Assembly (NCBI RefSeq): GCF_000812965.1
Contig: NZ_JSYN01000011.1
Coordinates: 1 to 64,000, forward strand
DNA: 64,000 bases
Direction of reading: 5' to 3'
Source: Pedobacter kyungheensis
GTDB lineage: Bacteria > Bacteroidota > Bacteroidia > Sphingobacteriales > Sphingobacteriaceae
Shown: positions 63,723 through 64,000 of the stretch, one piece after another
How the letters are laid out: every line of letters begins with the position of its first letter
Numbering within the stretch: position 1 is the first letter of the stretch
Position numbers and translations under genes: made by a program
Notes under the pieces: generated by a model
Seen by the model: the letters and a program-made list of their open reading frames with translations, nothing else
Databases searched by the model: none
Told to the model about the DNA's origin: nothing

Positions 63723-64000
63723 ATGGAAAATAAACCGGTTACACTAAAACTGATCGCCAAAGAATTAAAATTGTCTATATCAACCGTTTCAAAATCTTTA
63801 AAAGATTACCCTCGTATTAAAGAGAGTACCAGGCAAAGGGTAAAAGAACTGGCTGCCAGGCTAAATTTTACACCCGATGTTTCGGCTTTAAGATTAAGAG
63901 ACCGCAAATCGCGGATTATCGGGATTATTTTGCCCAACCTTTCCGATCATTTTTTTACACGGAGCATTTACGGTATGGAGCAGTTGGCTACCACGCATGG
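63723..64000 (+). CDS. LacI-family transcriptional regulator, N-terminal part (cut by window edge)
   Basis: The ATG at 63723 opens MENKPVTLKLIAKELKLSIS and runs to the right edge without a stop. The LacI helix-turn-helix is clear (LIAKELKLSISTVSKSLKDYPRI in part), followed by the hinge region (LNFTPDVSALRLRDRKS) and the start of the periplasmic-binding-like domain (IIGIILPNLSDHFFT). It is a sugar-responsive regulator by family. It may control the SusC/SusD pair upstream or, more likely, genes beyond the right edge. Confidence 0.9.
   Translation, partial: MENKPVTLKLIAKELKLSISTVSKSLKDYPRIKESTRQRVKELAARLNFTPDVSALRLRDRKSRIIGIILPNLSDHFFTRSIYGMEQLATTH

Noticed and set aside
1..64000. CRISPR arrays, prophage or plasmid functions
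   Set aside because: No regularly spaced repeats, integrase, capsid, replication or conjugation genes were found; the only mobile element seen is the IS end at 1-170.

Overview
The window looks like a chromosome segment of a Bacteroidota bacterium, most likely a Sphingobacteriaceae member close to Pedobacter. Evidence: four SusC/SusD outer-membrane pairs, a hybrid two-component sensor with a periplasmic propeller, TAnnTTTG promoter boxes, few Shine-Dalgarno sites and many secreted proteins and lipoproteins. The genus is inference.

Layout. 1-170: one end of an IS3/IS150-type insertion sequence. 0.2-3.2 kb: msrA and a two-gene secreted-protein operon. 3.5-8.3 kb: a SusC/SusD pair with no enzymes beside it. 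8.4-11.1 kb: an XRE/S24 repressor facing a two-gene operon (four-fold-repeat helical protein, pseudo-nucleotidyltransferase-HEPN protein), with a palindromic operator on the operon promoter. 11.2-34.2 kb: a polysaccharide utilisation locus (PUL) with a hybrid two-component regulator, two SusC/SusD pairs, a GH95-like hydrolase, PL8 lyase, GH88 unsaturated glucuronyl hydrolase, DUF2264 protein, KduI and KduD. Together these suggest capture of a uronic-acid polysaccharide, cleavage by elimination, release of the unsaturated uronate, and its conversion toward 2-keto-3-deoxygluconate.

34.3-38.5 kb: housekeeping and accessory genes (beta-carbonic anhydrase, Crp-type regulator, HAD hydrolase, CAT-like acyltransferase) and tRNA-Ala(GGC). 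38.5-47.2 kb: an AraC regulator divergent from a tight six-gene operon (DTE-like epimerase, enolase-superfamily dehydratase, VOC protein, 2-hydroxyacid dehydrogenase, ThuA-like protein and a large SGNH-like/propeller/HEAT/cytochrome c protein), which looks like an oxidative sugar or sugar-acid route. 47.4-57.9 kb: mixed genes including a LytS/LytTR pair, a CocE-like hydrolase, an AraC-GyrI regulator, an SDR/HxlR divergent pair with a clear operator, a DoxX protein and two genes broken by small frameshifts (agmatine deiminase and an unknown). 58.4-64 kb: a fourth SusC/SusD pair, then the start of a LacI-family regulator cut by the window edge.

REP-like inverted repeats sit in several intergenic gaps (0.87, 0.97, 31.1, 33.4, 54.8 and 63.3 kb). 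No rRNA, CRISPR array, prophage or plasmid origin was seen.
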